Assembly (NCBI GenBank): GCA_045533555.1
Contig: JAZSHZ010000108.1
Span: forward strand, 1-25,446
Length of the DNA: 25,446 bases
Direction of reading: 5' to 3'
Source: SIG480 sp045533555
Lineage (GTDB): Bacteria; Bacillota; Clostridia; Oscillospirales; JAAYXM01
Numbering within the stretch: the stretch's first letter is position 1; each line of letters starts with the position of its first letter. Under the pieces are notes generated by a model. The model had not been told where the DNA came from. It worked only from the letters and a program-made list of their open reading frames with translations, and did no database searches. Of this stretch, positions 23,647 through 25,446 are shown piece by piece. Position numbers and translations under genes: made by a program.

Positions 23647-25335
23647 TTATTCCTTAACAATTTCAATTTTTAGTAAAACGCTGTTATTCCCGATTGCAGC
23701 TGCCGCATTATAGTGACCGTTTCTGTTAGCATACACCGTCTTTTTATCAGTAATTATGCTATCTGTTGAATATATACATTTATATCCTTTGTATGAAATA
23801 ACGGCACTTTTTTCCGAAACAGATATGTTTGTGTGATTCTTTCCGTCAAATTCAAACATAGGAAAGAGAATTTCAATTTCACCCTCTCCGGAGGCGTTAA
23901 TCTCAACACCGCCATCAGAAATAGTGAATGTTTCATACAAGGTTGTTCCACTTTCGGTTTTAATCTCAAATTTCAGCCTGATAAATTGGTCTTGAATATT
24001 CTTTTCAACAAGCTTATATTCTGCCTGCGGGCTAAATGTATACTCATATCCGTCATTTGTTTTTATACCCGGGCAAACAGAAAATTGTGACGGATTCTCT
24101 ATATCGAGCGCGTAGTTTGGATGCCCACTGAAAGGTACTGACAAACAAATTGCTGACGGTGCACCTTTTTTATGTATTCTACCCAGTCCGCTCGCATCAT
24201 AATGCTCATCTGCATTTGTATCAAACTCAACAAAATAGTCTCCAAATTTGCACATCACTTTATGAAAATAATGGCTTGTTTCACAGATGTAGTTTTTTGA
24301 TATTGCCGGGCAATCAACTTCCTCAATGCCATCATCAGCCATAGCATACGCAAGATAAAGCCAGGAGGCCGTTGTTATCATATACTTATCAAAATATGCA
24401 TATTTCTCGCATCCGAACATACTGTCATTAGCATAACAATTCTTTATGTGATATATTTCGCCTTGTTTGAGCCAAGGCATTATAGAGTCGACAGCAATTC
24501 TTGCCGCATTTTTGAACTTGCCCGCTTTTTTTATGTCACCGCGTTTTTTGAAAATATCAGCATAAAACTCAAAAAGAGCTGCATAAGCAGTTTCGTTATG
24601 CAAAAACTGATTACTTCTTCCGCCAAAGGGAATTTCACCGGTAACTGATTGCATATCCAATGTTATATCAGCAGATTTTAACAATTCGTCTTCAAGAGCT
24701 TTTTTACTTTCGCCGTCATACCCGAAATAAAGTGCCGTTGCAAGCTGCAGGCGTGTTGCGTAATCGTATACCATAGGTTCGTTTGGATCTCGGTACATTC
24801 CTTTTTCATCAAAAGAAAGCAGCTGTGATTTAATCTGATTTTCGATAAAAGAGCTTTCATTACCTATGCCTGCGTACTTTCTTGTCTGTTCACTGGCAGC
24901 ACCGAAAGCCGCCCAGTTGTTCACTCGTTCAGGTGGGACAGATGCAATAACGCTATATGTTTTATAAGGTTCAATTTCAGACAAATATTTTCTCCATCCG
25001 TCTGTAACAGTTTTTTCAAAAATGCCTGCGCTTTCAATTTCAAGCAAACAAAATACAATTTCCTTTACAGAAAAATCATTTCCTGCAGACCAACCATTTT
25101 TACCAAGTGCAACGGGAATTTCTCTGCAGCACATGTCCATCATTTTACGGAACTCATCCTTATACTCCGTTTTTCTGCCATGTGCAATTAAAATTCCAAG
25201 ATTTGCGGTAAGTCTTGGATACCCATGCTCCTCAATTCCGTTTTTTATAACGCTTTTTGTATATGCTCTGATATGCTCATCGGTATATGCAGCCATAACA
25301 CTTTCCATTAAGTCAATATAAACTGTTTTTTTCAT
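23647..25335 (-). CDS. Uncharacterised toroid-fold carbohydrate-active-like protein (562 aa)
   Basis: The first two thirds are helical with regularly spaced aromatic-rich blocks (NWAAFGAASEQTRKYAGIG, MYRDPNEPMVYDYATRLQLA, PFGGRSNQFLHNETAYAALF and CEKYAYFDKYMITTASWLYL), the pattern of an (alpha/alpha) toroid. The last third is beta-rich (KLVEKNIQDQFIRLKFEIKT, GGVEINASGEGEIEILFPMF), like the beta-sandwich of heparinase II/III and related lyases. I recall similar hypothetical proteins in Lentisphaerae and Clostridia. No signal peptide, so it would act on imported oligosaccharides. Start: ATG 25335 with AAAGGAG 8 nt before; in-frame starts further upstream enter the repeat. Function as lyase or hydrolase is inference. 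Confidence 0.75.
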   Translation of the reverse strand: MKKTVYIDLMESVMAAYTDEHIRAYTKSVIKNGIEEHGYPRLTANLGILIAHGRKTEYKDEFRKMMDMCCREIPVALGKNGWSAGNDFSVKEIVFCLLEIESAGIFEKTVTDGWRKYLSEIEPYKTYSVIASVPPERVNNWAAFGAASEQTRKYAGIGNESSFIENQIKSQLLSFDEKGMYRDPNEPMVYDYATRLQLATALYFGYDGESKKALEDELLKSADITLDMQSVTGEIPFGGRSNQFLHNETAYAALFEFYADIFKKRGDIKKAGKFKNAARIAVDSIMPWLKQGEIYHIKNCYANDSMFGCEKYAYFDKYMITTASWLYLAYAMADDGIEEVDCPAISKNYICETSHYFHKVMCKFGDYFVEFDTNADEHYDASGLGRIHKKGAPSAICLSVPFSGHPNYALDIENPSQFSVCPGIKTNDGYEYTFSPQAEYKLVEKNIQDQFIRLKFEIKTESGTTLYETFTISDGGVEINASGEGEIEILFPMFEFDGKNHTNISVSEKSAVISYKGYKCIYSTDSIITDKKTVYANRNGHYNAAAAIGNNSVLLKIEIVKE

Positions 25336-25372
25336 TCTCATTTCTCCTTTCGACAAAATTCGACATCCCTTA

Positions 25373-25446
25373 TATGATTTTGTCAAGTTAGGGACAAAAA
25401 ATTTAATGGTTTATCGGCACTTTTTATCGGCACTTTTTAAAGTGCC
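25373..25446. repeat. Palindromic repeat element, right copy (cut by window end)
   Basis: Direct copy of 18799-18871, same orientation, broken by the window end just as the hairpin's second arm begins (AAAGTGCC). This copy keeps a perfect operator-like palindrome: TTTTGTC, eight bases, GACAAAA (25377-25398), degraded in the left copy by base loss. It marks the right end of the sugar island, upstream of the 562-residue gene. Confidence 0.7.

Noticed and set aside
25358..25386. Outward promoter (TTGACA at 25381-25386, minus strand) carried by the repeat
   Set aside because: At 17-nt spacing the -10 would be TCGAAT, a poor match; the hexamer in the left copy is TTGAAA with no good -10 either. 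The palindrome is a better reading than a promoter.

Overview
The window looks like chromosome of an anaerobic, spore-forming Clostridia member, probably a gut Oscillospirales/Ruminococcaceae-type bacterium. The reasons are a SpoIIE homologue, meso-diaminopimelate dehydrogenase, GTP-type PEP carboxykinase, an NAD-linked trimeric [FeFe] hydrogenase, strong AGGAGG-type ribosome sites, and a palindromic repeat (18904-18948) that I recall as common in gut Clostridia. This placement is an inference; no rRNA or species marker is present.

Layout. (a) 1-3851, minus strand: an overlapping, translationally coupled operon larE-larB-larC (nickel-pincer cofactor synthesis), followed by an HprK-like P-loop kinase and an unrecognised gene cut by the left edge. 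It is driven from a near-perfect promoter at 3822-3851. No larA-type enzyme is in view. (b) 3916-5970, plus strand: an asparaginase and ddh. (c) 6011-7321: a small accessory cassette bounded by two almost identical hairpin terminators. It holds a SLOG-fold gene, an HNH nuclease domain, a frameshifted EcoRI-methylase-like remnant and a divergent XRE regulator. (d) 7362-9140, minus strand: pckG. (e) 9475-12195, plus strand: spoIIE and a 93-residue tail-anchored protein. (f) 12220-16460, plus strand: a consensus promoter, a structured 120-nt leader and hydCBA, the electron-bifurcating-type hydrogenase. The HydA reading frame is broken by one in-frame TAG at 15492. (g) 16466-18753, minus strand: a GNAT acetyltransferase, a Cof-type HAD phosphatase and a D-2-hydroxyacid dehydrogenase.

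(h) 18799-25446: an A+T-richer block bounded on both sides by direct copies of a roughly 72-bp element. All its genes are on the minus strand. They are an alpha/alpha-toroid plus beta-sandwich protein resembling heparinase/lyase families, a second HAD phosphatase (a close paralogue of the one at 17413), a sugar-phosphate isomerase/epimerase-like TIM barrel, a YgjV-type membrane protein and a 711-residue presumed TIM-barrel glycosidase. I read it as a mobile or recently acquired carbohydrate-use island.

The core genes fit fermentative metabolism: gluconeogenic or anaplerotic PEPCK, NADH/ferredoxin disposal to H2, and hydroxyacid chemistry. The most checkable oddities are the amber codon in HydA, the kinase coupled to larC, and the repeat-bounded sugar island. 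No tRNA, rRNA or CRISPR array was seen.
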